Positions 52,414-61,485 of a stretch of 64,000 bases of DNA are shown piece by piece; position 1 is the stretch's first letter; each line of letters opens with the position of its first letter. The stretch is from positions 62,001 to 126,000 of the forward strand of contig NZ_JAMZMJ010000009.1 of the NCBI RefSeq assembly GCF_024714495.1, read 5' to 3'. Made by a program: the position numbers and the translations under genes. Under the pieces are notes generated by a model that made no database searches, was not told the origin of the DNA, and saw nothing but the letters and a program-made list of their open reading frames with translations. This stretch comes from Marinoscillum pacificum. Its GTDB lineage: Bacteria; Bacteroidota; Bacteroidia; Cytophagales; Cyclobacteriaceae.

Positions 52414-55188
52414 TTAGAACTTAAAGTTATAACTCACTGTAGGGATTGGTTTTCCAAAAACGACCAGCTTATAGCCTCGTACTTCTCCATTTACCAAATC
52501 GAAATAGACCGAATACGGATTGTCCCTACCCAACACATTATAGACAGAGAATGTGACGTCTGAATGTGCCAATCGAGACAGTTTATGACCTGCCTCTAAA
52601 CTGATTCCTATATCCATTCTTAAGTAATCTGGAATTCGATAGCCGTTTCTATCTGAATAATCAACTACTTCTATCCCTTTTAAATTATATCTGGCTATCG
52701 GGTAGGTAACTGGTTTACCTGAATTATATACCAAATTATAAGACACACTCAGTCTCTTGGTCAGTTTGTAGTTAGAAACAATATTGATCGTATGCGGCAT
52801 GTCATAGCTGGCAGGATAATAGGCTCCATTGTTAATCGTTTCCTCTTTAAAAGCACCTTCCAATTGTATCAAGGTTCGTGCGTATGAATAATTGAACCAA
52901 CCATTCAACCTTCCAGATTTTTTAACGGAAAACTCTACTCCATATGACTTACCAGGACCTTGAAGAATTGCAGTTTCCACATTACTATTCAGTAGAAAAT
53001 CTGCCCCTGTTTTAAAGTCCACCAGATTCTGCAGATGCTTATAATAACCCTCTAAAGATGTTTCTACCTTATTAGCCCAAAAATTCCTAAACACCCCTAC
53101 TGAATATTGATCTGCTATTTGCGGCAAAAGGTGCTCATTGGAGATACGCCAGGTGTCCGTTGGCGACAAAGACGCACTATTGCTTAATGTATGAATGTAT
53201 TGCCTCGTACGTCCGTAACTTGCTTTGATGGAAGTGACTTTATCAAGAAGATATCGTCCAGAAACACGAAACTCAGGACCGCTATAAAAACTAGAAGTTT
53301 CTCCATCACCATAATAAGTTGAATCGATTATGGATTCTAAAGATTTTGGTTTGTCTGGATCGTAAGCATAAATGGTGCTTTCACCCAGTGATGCAAACAT
53401 AGAATAGCGCACTCCTCCTGAAAGAGACAATTTATCATTTACTATATATTCATCATTTAGATATACCGCCATTTCCCGTCCGTACTCATGATCAATGAAT
53501 TGCTCTTCAATTAATGACAGTTCACCTTCTCGAGACTTGGATCCTGGATTGATCTCGTAATTTTTAACTTCCAAACCTGCAGTAAAAGTGTTGATATCAT
53601 CTAAATAATATCCTGCCTCCGCTTTGACTGAGGTCTCACCAATTTCAAAATCCTGTACAAACGCATTCGGTAATGACTCGGTATACTCTACTTCATACGA
53701 ATAATTGGAATATACAGCACTTATATTCATATCCACTTTCTCAGAAAATGTATGCTTCCACTGGCCACTCAAGTTCTTATTGGTGTAAGAAAAGTTCGAA
53801 AATGAGAAAAGTGTATCTGCAGCCAATCTAAAATTGTCTTCACTGAAATACATGCTCAAGCTAAGCTCATCTTTGGCTGAGATATCGTGATCATATCTTG
53901 CTAGAATATCATAGAATGAAACTTTATTATCCTTATAGTCGGCATTCCCTACGTTGTTCAGTACCCAGTTCGAATAGGTTGTTCTTCCTGAAACCATCAA
54001 CCCTGATTTCTCCTTGAAAATCGGCACTTCCAATGTCAATTTTGATGTGACTGGAGATATTCCTCCGACGCCATGAAATTCTGTTTTGGATGCTTTTTTG
54101 GAGGTAATATCAAATACAGACGATAACCTTCCTCCAAATTTTGCAGGAATTCCACTTTTATATATCTCCATATTGTCAATAGCGTCAGCATTGAAAACGG
54201 AGAAAAATCCAAGAAAATGCGATGTATTATAGATCGGTGATCCATTCAAAAGAAATAGGTTCTGATCTGATTTACCCCCTCTTACATTGAAACCTGAAGC
54301 ACCTTCTCCAGAGCTCTGAATACCCGCAAAAGTGGTCGCAATTTTTACAATATCACGCTCACCTAATACTGCCGGAACATTTTTAGCAGACTCAACATCT
54401 AATCGATTGACACCCATCTGCACACTTGCAATGTTTGCATCCCGCTCCGATTCGATAGTCACTTCCTGCAGGGCGATCACGTCAGTTTCCATTGCTATAT
54501 CTAGTCTTCCATCTGCAAACAACACCACATTCCTTCGTGTATTCTTCATTCCTGAATACTGGACTAACAATGTGTGCTTCCCATTTGGCAGTTTCAAGGA
54601 AAAAAACCCATCTGCATCTGTTGAACTTGCAATCATAGGGTCCATCATATAAACCAAAGCACCAATTAGAGGTTCACCGGTTTCCTTCACTGTCACATAT
54701 CCAGCAACGGTAGAACTACCACCTGGCACCAAATCCGTTCTATTACCGATTTCAAAAACAAAATCCTCTTCACTAGAAGAACTATTCTCGATCATATATT
54801 CTTGAGAAAAAAGCAATCCCTTCTCCACTTCTTCTATCTCTCCTCCAGAAAGTGACTTGAATGATTGACCAATTTTAGGATATTGAATGATTCTCAAATC
54901 TTTTGCGACATAAACAGCAGAATCATAAATGAATGAATTAATATCAGTACCAGAAAGAACCTCCTTTAGGGCTGATTCCAAAGATCCAGCTTCAACTTTT
55001 CCAGAAAACGTCTGACCTTCAATATGATCTAACTGATAGAAAAATGGATACTTGGTTTCTTGATGAAAATCATCAAATATACTTTTTAGTGATTTTTGTG
55101 AATATTCCTTACTGCTTACAGAAGGTGATTCTTGAGCACTAAGGGCTAGACTCAAACTACAAAAAATGATAAAATAGAGCTGTTTCAT
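52414..55188 (-). CDS. TonB-dependent receptor with N-terminal STN domain
   Basis: A 924-aa outer-membrane receptor. It has signal peptide KQLYFIIFCSLSLALSAQ, an STN (secretin/TonB N-terminal) domain at about 25-95 (SLKSIFDDFHQETKYPFFYQL), a CarboxypepD_reg-like domain at about 160-230 (VAGYVTVKETGEPLIGALVYM), a plug domain (PAVLGERDIVKIATTFAGIQS with FNVRGGKSDQNLFLLNGSPI) and a 22-strand barrel ending with FGKPIPTVSYNFKF. STN domains usually signal to a FecR-type anti-sigma factor, but no fecR/fecI pair is in the window. It overlaps the 246-residue gene by 4 bp. Confidence 0.92.
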   Translation of the reverse strand: MKQLYFIIFCSLSLALSAQESPSVSSKEYSQKSLKSIFDDFHQETKYPFFYQLDHIEGQTFSGKVEAGSLESALKEVLSGTDINSFIYDSAVYVAKDLRIIQYPKIGQSFKSLSGGEIEEVEKGLLFSQEYMIENSSSSEEDFVFEIGNRTDLVPGGSSTVAGYVTVKETGEPLIGALVYMMDPMIASSTDADGFFSLKLPNGKHTLLVQYSGMKNTRRNVVLFADGRLDIAMETDVIALQEVTIESERDANIASVQMGVNRLDVESAKNVPAVLGERDIVKIATTFAGIQSSGEGASGFNVRGGKSDQNLFLLNGSPIYNTSHFLGFFSVFNADAIDNMEIYKSGIPAKFGGRLSSVFDITSKKASKTEFHGVGGISPVTSKLTLEVPIFKEKSGLMVSGRTTYSNWVLNNVGNADYKDNKVSFYDILARYDHDISAKDELSLSMYFSEDNFRLAADTLFSFSNFSYTNKNLSGQWKHTFSEKVDMNISAVYSNYSYEVEYTESLPNAFVQDFEIGETSVKAEAGYYLDDINTFTAGLEVKNYEINPGSKSREGELSLIEEQFIDHEYGREMAVYLNDEYIVNDKLSLSGGVRYSMFASLGESTIYAYDPDKPKSLESIIDSTYYGDGETSSFYSGPEFRVSGRYLLDKVTSIKASYGRTRQYIHTLSNSASLSPTDTWRISNEHLLPQIADQYSVGVFRNFWANKVETSLEGYYKHLQNLVDFKTGADFLLNSNVETAILQGPGKSYGVEFSVKKSGRLNGWFNYSYARTLIQLEGAFKEETINNGAYYPASYDMPHTINIVSNYKLTKRLSVSYNLVYNSGKPVTYPIARYNLKGIEVVDYSDRNGYRIPDYLRMDIGISLEAGHKLSRLAHSDVTFSVYNVLGRDNPYSVYFDLVNGEVRGYKLVVFGKPIPTVSYNFKF

Positions 55189-55925
55189 TGGGCAATAAGT
55201 GATTCACAATAGTTAACTACCTGAACAAAATCTTCATCATGGTCAGGACGAGCTATTTTAAGATGATTCTTTCTGGCATATAGCCTGATCTGCTTTTTAT
55301 ATTCTGGGAATAACTTGAGCAAATCTGACTTACGTTTGATACGATGGTACCCATTGTAGTCTATGAAATACCAATTTTGATTTCGATACTCACTTTCGCC
55401 TTTGCTTCCTCCTACGAGTACATACTTTCGTCTTTTAGCGATCAGTTTAATTTGTTCACCATCGTGTAGAAACTGGAAGAAACCCGCACCTAATAAGTCA
55501 ACAGAATTTGGTACATATTTAAAAACGGCATCTTTTAACCTAAACCATTCTACCTGATTTTGAATTAATAAAACTGGATGAGAGATCGTCTGATCTGAAT
55601 TTTGAACTTTTAAGTATAACAAGTCCTTTTCCAAATCATACATCAACGGAATCTTAGCAAAATTCTCATCACGATAAGATATACTACCATCAACCCAAAT
55701 ATTGGTACGAAAGAATGGATGAGAAACAACCGCCTTTACTTCTGGTATAGCTCGAGTTCCAATGATTAAAGAAGTAGATTCTGGTCCAACTTGAGCGTCA
55801 TACCACGCCTGAAGGTCACCATCCAAATTCAAACTATCTACATTGATCGCCTTTTGCGAATAACTGAAAAATGAAGACAATAAAAGTGCGGTGATAAAAA
55901 TTAGCTGGTATAGTCTTGATATCAT
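55185..55925 (-). CDS. secreted protein of unknown function, right copy (246 aa)
   Basis: First gene of the intact cassette, with the same signal peptide and domain as the left copy. Substitutions from left to right copy include R2I, G44A, M82I, T88N, G90A, E91K, A112T, E147A and V208E. It contains AIPEVKAVVSHPFFRTNIWVDG and GFFQFLHDGEQIKLIAKRRKYVL. Its role is unknown; conservation with the receptor suggests a linked function. Co-transcribed with the receptor (ATGA overlap). Confidence 0.85.
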   Translation of the reverse strand: MISRLYQLIFITALLLSSFFSYSQKAINVDSLNLDGDLQAWYDAQVGPESTSLIIGTRAIPEVKAVVSHPFFRTNIWVDGSISYRDENFAKIPLMYDLEKDLLYLKVQNSDQTISHPVLLIQNQVEWFRLKDAVFKYVPNSVDLLGAGFFQFLHDGEQIKLIAKRRKYVLVGGSKGESEYRNQNWYFIDYNGYHRIKRKSDLLKLFPEYKKQIRLYARKNHLKIARPDHDEDFVQVVNYCESLIAQ

Positions 55926-56159
55926 TAGGCTAGAATGAACAATGTTAATGCTTTAAGTGTCTTCAAAAATGTGATTTCCCTATTCAGACACTCATAGCGA
56001 ACTTACATGAATAATATCATTTATCTCAATAAAGAACGTGATTCATTAAAATAATTACATCAACGGTATAACAATGATGATAAACTACTATTTTACTTAT
56101 ACTTCAATGGAAGCGACGCCTCCATTAACGTAAGATTAAAGAATTGGTATCCAGAATGA
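55926..56159. other. upstream region of the right cassette with metallo-beta-lactamase gene-end remnant
   Basis: 234 bp without a gene, separating the permease genes from the cassette. 56115-56159 repeats the last 45 bp of the metallo-beta-lactamase-fold gene, including its TGA stop, with a few substitutions. No clear TAnnTTTG promoter on the minus strand was found by eye. Confidence 0.78.
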
Positions 56160-58829
56160 TCACTCATACTGTAGTGACTCCACTGGATTGGTTCTGGATA
56201 CTTTGAATACTTGAGAGAGAATTGTTACTGCAGCTAGTATTAGCATCATAGCCGTACCCAACAATACTGTCCCCCAACCAAAACTCACCTGATTTGGGAT
56301 ATTGTCAATCCAAAGTCTATTGACGAAGAAACTCATTGGAGCAGCTATGATGATCGCCACACCGATCATTATCAAAAAGGATTTTCCTAGAATTAAAATC
56401 AATTGACCTGAGCTAGCACCTAATACTTTTCTGATGCCAATTTCTTTGACTCTTCGTTCAGTACTGTAGACGGTCATTCCTAGTAACCCTAAACACGAGA
56501 TGATAATCGCCAATACAGCAATAAAACCAATTACGGATGCAACATCGCCTAACCATTGATTGGACTTAGCCAGCGATTCATCAAAACAATAATACTGCAT
56601 CTGATGCACAGGATCTACAGATGCCCACTTTTCTTCAAGTCCTACCAGAATATCTTCATTATCCGTAGAAGCTACTTTGACATTAAGATAGTTGAAATAA
56701 GCAGGGTCATATCGCATGAGCAATGACTTATCTCCTGCCCCACTTATTAAGGCCTGGAATTTAAAATCTTCCACAACTCCAATGATTTGCCATTGCCCTT
56801 CATGACCTCCTACATATATGGTTTGGTTTAGAGCTTCTTGAGGTGACTCATAGCCCATTAGCTGACTGGCAAAATCATTTATCACCAGCTGATTTGTTTG
56901 CCTGGAGTTATTATCCAGATTTCTTCCTGCTATCAATGGTAAGTCCAGAGTAGACAAGGTATTCGGATGCACACTCATCAACTCTGCCTGAAGCCAATCT
57001 CCTTCTGAGTCTCCATCTAAAGAATAGTAGGTTCCAAAATTATTAGGCATTGCTGGTATCAGGTGACATGCAGAAACCATTTCAACACCCGGTACGGATT
57101 TGAGCTCAGTCATCATTACTTCATAGTCGTTGCCTTGAAGAGGTAGATTGATGATATTCTGAGTATTCATACCATAATCAAAACTCAAGTAATGTTCGAA
57201 TTGCTTAGCGATGGCGATTGAAGTCACAATTAAGAATAAAGAGAAAACGAACTGAGTCACATTAATAAAGGTCTTCAGTTTACCACTCCCTGAGGCATTT
57301 GCTCTAGCTAAAATTCTCGTAGGCGCAAATCGTGAAAGTACACTTGCGGGATAGATTCCTGCAAATACTCCTACAACCAAAGTAAAAACCACAAAAGCGA
57401 TGAATACGGTCAAATTCAACGACAAATTCATCTGCAATTGCTGAATCACCCACATGGACTGAAACATGGGTTTTAATAAAAGTAGTATTCCATTTGCTAC
57501 AAACAATGAAATGAAAGCGATCAACACGGACTCCACCATAAACTGGGAAAAGATGTCATTTTTAGTAGCACCATTCACTTTGCGAACCCCAATTTCCTTA
57601 GTACGTGTTAGAGACCTGGCGATAGATAGATTGGTATAATTCAATATCGCCGATATCAAAATCACCAGAGCGAGAATACTTAGCACATAATATGCTTCAA
57701 TTGGCAGCCTCAGTGAAATAGGAGTTCCCATGAATTCACCAAGGTTGATCTCTGAAAATGATTGCACTTCAAAAGACTTTTCTCCAATCAAGTCTTTCTT
57801 ATCAGCCATAATTCTTTGGAGGGATGCTGCTAGTTCTTCCTGGGAAGTTGATTCTTTCTGCAAAACATACGTATAGGCTCCAGAGTGAAGTCCCCAACTT
57901 CTCACATTGTTTTGTAAGTTCTCATCTAGTTGATTGGCTTTCACCAAAGGCTCAATACTAGCCACTGAAATGAGTACATCGAATTGGATATGTGATTTGA
58001 CTGAAGCCACATCTACTACACCTGAAATAATAAATCCACCCCAGTCTCTGGCTTCTTTTCCATTGCTCATCCCCAGATCTATCTGAATGGGATCTAATCC
58101 ACGATCCGTGAAGGTTACAGACTTGCCCAATGCATCTCCATCAAACAGTCGTTCTGCAACCCGCTGACTAATGACAATACTTCGAGGGTTAGATAAAGCA
58201 CTATTAGCGTTTCCCTGAACCAATTCGAATCCAAAGACTTTGAAGAACTGGTCATCTGCAAAAAATCCACGAATTTCCGTACTGCTTTGCCCATATGGAA
58301 ACACCAAATCTCCTCCAACACCTTTGACTAACTGAGTTACGTACTCCACTGATGGCTCTTCTTGTAGCGCTTCTGCTAAAGGTATTGGTGTAGAAGCATT
58401 TCTAGGTCCATCATCAGCACGAGTTACCACACGAGACATCCTTTCTGTATGTTCATGAAATCGGTCTGCTTGCTCCTGGTCTACAATCATCAAGATGATC
58501 AGCATGGCAATTGACATTGCCACGGCCAATCCGAATACATTGATAAATGAAAAAGTCTTGTACTTGAGGATATTCCTAATCCCCACTTTGAGATAGTTTT
58601 TAAACATGGTCCATTGATTTATTTGAGTAATTGATCTATTGAGTCTGATAATATCTGGTCTGAAAAGTTTCAAAACTTCCCATGTAAAGAGCAATCGAGC
58701 TTTATTGAGTCCTTTGGTCTCGACCTGTTCTTCAAAAAGTTCGAAAAGATCTCCTTCAATGTATTTTTGAAGATCTTTTCTGCAGAACCACCGAAAAAAT
58801 TTGAGTGCTATTTTCGGAGGATTATTCAT
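56160..58829 (-). CDS. large FtsX/MacB permease with permease-prefix domain (third of three)
   Basis: An 889-aa permease. Residues 1-65 are a cytoplasmic prefix (ALKFFRWFCRKDLQKYIEGDL, FEEQVETKGLNKARLLFTWE). Two MacB-like halves follow, each with a periplasmic domain and FtsX segments (RSLTRTKEIGVRKVNGATKND and STERRVKEIGIRKVLGASSGQ). No ATPase gene is near; the ATP-binding partner is probably elsewhere. The gene overlaps the upstream permease by 8 bp (ATGAATAA). A 3' fragment copy lies at 46072-46287. Confidence 0.92.
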   Translation of the reverse strand: MNNPPKIALKFFRWFCRKDLQKYIEGDLFELFEEQVETKGLNKARLLFTWEVLKLFRPDIIRLNRSITQINQWTMFKNYLKVGIRNILKYKTFSFINVFGLAVAMSIAMLIILMIVDQEQADRFHEHTERMSRVVTRADDGPRNASTPIPLAEALQEEPSVEYVTQLVKGVGGDLVFPYGQSSTEIRGFFADDQFFKVFGFELVQGNANSALSNPRSIVISQRVAERLFDGDALGKSVTFTDRGLDPIQIDLGMSNGKEARDWGGFIISGVVDVASVKSHIQFDVLISVASIEPLVKANQLDENLQNNVRSWGLHSGAYTYVLQKESTSQEELAASLQRIMADKKDLIGEKSFEVQSFSEINLGEFMGTPISLRLPIEAYYVLSILALVILISAILNYTNLSIARSLTRTKEIGVRKVNGATKNDIFSQFMVESVLIAFISLFVANGILLLLKPMFQSMWVIQQLQMNLSLNLTVFIAFVVFTLVVGVFAGIYPASVLSRFAPTRILARANASGSGKLKTFINVTQFVFSLFLIVTSIAIAKQFEHYLSFDYGMNTQNIINLPLQGNDYEVMMTELKSVPGVEMVSACHLIPAMPNNFGTYYSLDGDSEGDWLQAELMSVHPNTLSTLDLPLIAGRNLDNNSRQTNQLVINDFASQLMGYESPQEALNQTIYVGGHEGQWQIIGVVEDFKFQALISGAGDKSLLMRYDPAYFNYLNVKVASTDNEDILVGLEEKWASVDPVHQMQYYCFDESLAKSNQWLGDVASVIGFIAVLAIIISCLGLLGMTVYSTERRVKEIGIRKVLGASSGQLILILGKSFLIMIGVAIIIAAPMSFFVNRLWIDNIPNQVSFGWGTVLLGTAMMLILAAVTILSQVFKVSRTNPVESLQYE

Positions 58830-61485
58830 CTTTGAGCGACTTTACTGGATTGGTTCTGGATACTGTTACTATTTGAGTAATAATCGTTATAGATCCGATA
58901 AGCAACAAGCATAAGGAGCCAATTGCAACAGTACCAAGCCCAAAATCCACTCGATTTGGAAAGCTCTCCAACCATAGATTGCTAATTAAATAACTCAGTG
59001 GCCCTCCTATGACAATAGCAATCAGCAGGAGTATTAAAAACGATCTACCTAAGGCGAGTAGGAGTTGACTGGTATTGGCTCCTAGCACTTTTCTTATACT
59101 GACTTCCTTTATTCTCCTTTCTGTTGTATAAATGGCCATGCCCAAAAGTCCAAGACAAGAAATAATCACTGCCAAAGCAGCAATACCTATTACAATAGAC
59201 ACCAGATCCCCAAACCATCTGGTAGATTTGGCGAGCTGGTCCTGATAAATGAAATAATTGAAAGGATGAGTCTGATCGATCGCAGCCCACTTCTCCTCGA
59301 GTTGATGAACCACTTCATACGGATCTCCATTTACTTTTACATTCACAAAACTGAATAGCTCTGGCTTATTGACGAGGATCAAAGGAAGTTTGCCATCTCC
59401 CATGATTGGATTTTGAAATTTCACATCATTGATTACTCCAGCGATTTGCACTGCCTTTTGACCTTCCAAATAGATGGTTTGACCAAGTGCCTCATTTGGA
59501 TTGTCCCACTTAAGTTTATCAATACAGGACATATTAACCACAACTGAATTTTCCAGATGAGCAGGCAAGTTCTTACCGGCAACTAATTCAAAACTCATCG
59601 TCTTGATGAAGTCAGGACTGACACTGATCATTTCTGCATTAAATAAATCTTCACTTGAAAATGCTCTACTAACGGATGCTCCATTGGTATGTAACAGTGC
59701 AGGTACAAATTCGCAAGCAGAAATATCAGATACTCCCGCAATTGATTCGAATTCTCTTTGAATCAGCTTGTAATCATTTCCCTGGATGGGAATGTTAATG
59801 ATGTTTTCCGTACTGAATCCATATTCGAAATTGACAATGTGATGAAATTGTCTTGCGATCAGAATGGCGGTCACAATGAAAAGAAGCGAAAAAGCGAATT
59901 GTGCAATGTTTAGAATCCGCTTAAAACCAAACCGACTACTATGACTATCTGTAAGATTCTTAAGCGCTTTTAATGGAGTGAATCGTGATAGCACTAAAGC
60001 AGGATAAGCACCAGCCAGTAATCCTACCATCAGTGAAACTCCAAAAAAACCGACAAAAACCCACCCATTTATTGTCAAATCAAAATTTAAGACCTGGTTA
60101 ATCCATAAGGCATTCAAAACCGGTTTTAAAAGGAGTAGCATCACCACCGCCATTGTTGACGCACAAAAGGAAGTCAGAACTGATTCCGTCAAAAACTGAA
60201 AGATCAAGCTTCCTCTATGAGCTCCATTTACCTTTCTCACCCCTATTTCTCTAGTACGAGTCAATGCTCTGGCAATCGACAGGTTAGTATAGTTAAATCC
60301 CGCGGATAACAAAATCACAATGGCCAAGCCAAACAGAACAAAGTAAGCTTCAATCGGTAAACGCAACGTAATAGGATTTCCGACAAAAGCACCTGGAGTT
60401 ATTTGATTCAAACTTCTAGGTAGGAATTCAATACCCGATAAATCTGCAATATCCTTGTACTTCAAGTCAACCAATTCTTGCAAACTAGCCAGTAACTGCG
60501 CCTCCGATACATCAGGATAAACCATTAAATAAGAATAGCCTACGGAGTAATTTTCCCATGATTCAGAACGATCTTGAACCTTACCTTCCTGATAAAGCCT
60601 TGGAAGAGTTGAAGCAGAGACCAGCATATCAAAATCAATATGTGATTTGTAGTCATTTAAATTCACCACACCTGTAATAGTGAATGTTCCCCAGTCCTCA
60701 GCCACTTCTTCTTTACCTGTTCCAATATCAATCTTCATCAAGCCGAGCCCTCTATCTAAAAAGCGAACTTGCTGACCTACTGCAGGATCATCATGAAATA
60801 ATTTCTGTGCAACTTCAGAGGTGATAACCATAGAATTCGGTTGAGCTAAAGCAGTGCGCTCATTACCTTCCTTTAACTGGAAGCTAAACACCTTGAAAAA
60901 TTGATCATCAGCAAAGAATCCTCTGATCTCGGTATTAGTTGCTGAGTTAAAAATCACATCTCCACCAACTCCGGGAATCAGGTTCGTGCCTGATTCTATA
61001 ATAGCAAAGTCGTTTTGCATGGTTTCCACCAGTGGCACAGGACTGGAAGCATTGGCTATAATCGAGTTATCAAGTTTGGAATGTATCCGATAAATCCGAT
61101 CACTATGTGTATGAAACTGATCGTACTGGTGCTGGTCTACCAATAAAAGAATCAGCAACAATGTAACAACCATTGCCACCGCCAGACCAAAGATATTGAT
61201 GAATGAAAAGGCTTTATACCTGAGGAGATTCCTTATCCCCACTTTGAGATAGTTTTTAAACATGGTCCATTGATTTATTTGAGTAATTGATCTATTGAGT
61301 CTGATAATATCTGGCCTGAAAAGTTTTAAAACTTCCCAGGTAAAGAGCAGTCGAGCCTTATTTAGTCCTTTGGTCTCGACCTGTTCTTCAAAAAGTTCTA
61401 TGAGGTCTCCCTCGATGTATTTGAGTAGATCTTTTCTGCAGAACCACCGAAAAAATTTGAGTGCTATTTTCGGAGGATTATTCAT
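58822..61485 (-). CDS. large FtsX/MacB permease with permease-prefix domain (second of three)
   Basis: An 887-aa paralogue. Its first 86 or so residues are almost identical to those of the third gene (two substitutions by my count), while the rest is much more divergent. It contains the prefix, two periplasmic domains and FtsX motifs (ARALTRTREIGVRKVNGAHRGS and TTERRIKEVSIRKVLGANTSQ). It overlaps genes on both sides by 8 bp, so the three form one transcription unit. Confidence 0.92.
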   Translation of the reverse strand: MNNPPKIALKFFRWFCRKDLLKYIEGDLIELFEEQVETKGLNKARLLFTWEVLKLFRPDIIRLNRSITQINQWTMFKNYLKVGIRNLLRYKAFSFINIFGLAVAMVVTLLLILLLVDQHQYDQFHTHSDRIYRIHSKLDNSIIANASSPVPLVETMQNDFAIIESGTNLIPGVGGDVIFNSATNTEIRGFFADDQFFKVFSFQLKEGNERTALAQPNSMVITSEVAQKLFHDDPAVGQQVRFLDRGLGLMKIDIGTGKEEVAEDWGTFTITGVVNLNDYKSHIDFDMLVSASTLPRLYQEGKVQDRSESWENYSVGYSYLMVYPDVSEAQLLASLQELVDLKYKDIADLSGIEFLPRSLNQITPGAFVGNPITLRLPIEAYFVLFGLAIVILLSAGFNYTNLSIARALTRTREIGVRKVNGAHRGSLIFQFLTESVLTSFCASTMAVVMLLLLKPVLNALWINQVLNFDLTINGWVFVGFFGVSLMVGLLAGAYPALVLSRFTPLKALKNLTDSHSSRFGFKRILNIAQFAFSLLFIVTAILIARQFHHIVNFEYGFSTENIINIPIQGNDYKLIQREFESIAGVSDISACEFVPALLHTNGASVSRAFSSEDLFNAEMISVSPDFIKTMSFELVAGKNLPAHLENSVVVNMSCIDKLKWDNPNEALGQTIYLEGQKAVQIAGVINDVKFQNPIMGDGKLPLILVNKPELFSFVNVKVNGDPYEVVHQLEEKWAAIDQTHPFNYFIYQDQLAKSTRWFGDLVSIVIGIAALAVIISCLGLLGMAIYTTERRIKEVSIRKVLGANTSQLLLALGRSFLILLLIAIVIGGPLSYLISNLWLESFPNRVDFGLGTVAIGSLCLLLIGSITIITQIVTVSRTNPVKSLKDE

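Larger units (their letters stand above)
51003..56159. repeat. right, intact copy of the duplicated cassette
   Basis: Counterpart of 46288-48994. Its left end continues into the rest of the macroglobulin-like gene. Its right end is the 45-bp metallo-beta-lactamase-fold gene end (56115-56159), which abuts the stop of the FtsX gene at 56160, exactly as the real gene abuts the FtsX fragment at 46071/46072. Confidence 0.88.

Noticed and set aside
46282-56159. Transposon or integron as carrier of the duplicated cassette
   Set aside because: No transposase, integrase, terminal inverted repeats or target duplications were seen; borders are pieces of the neighbouring genes.
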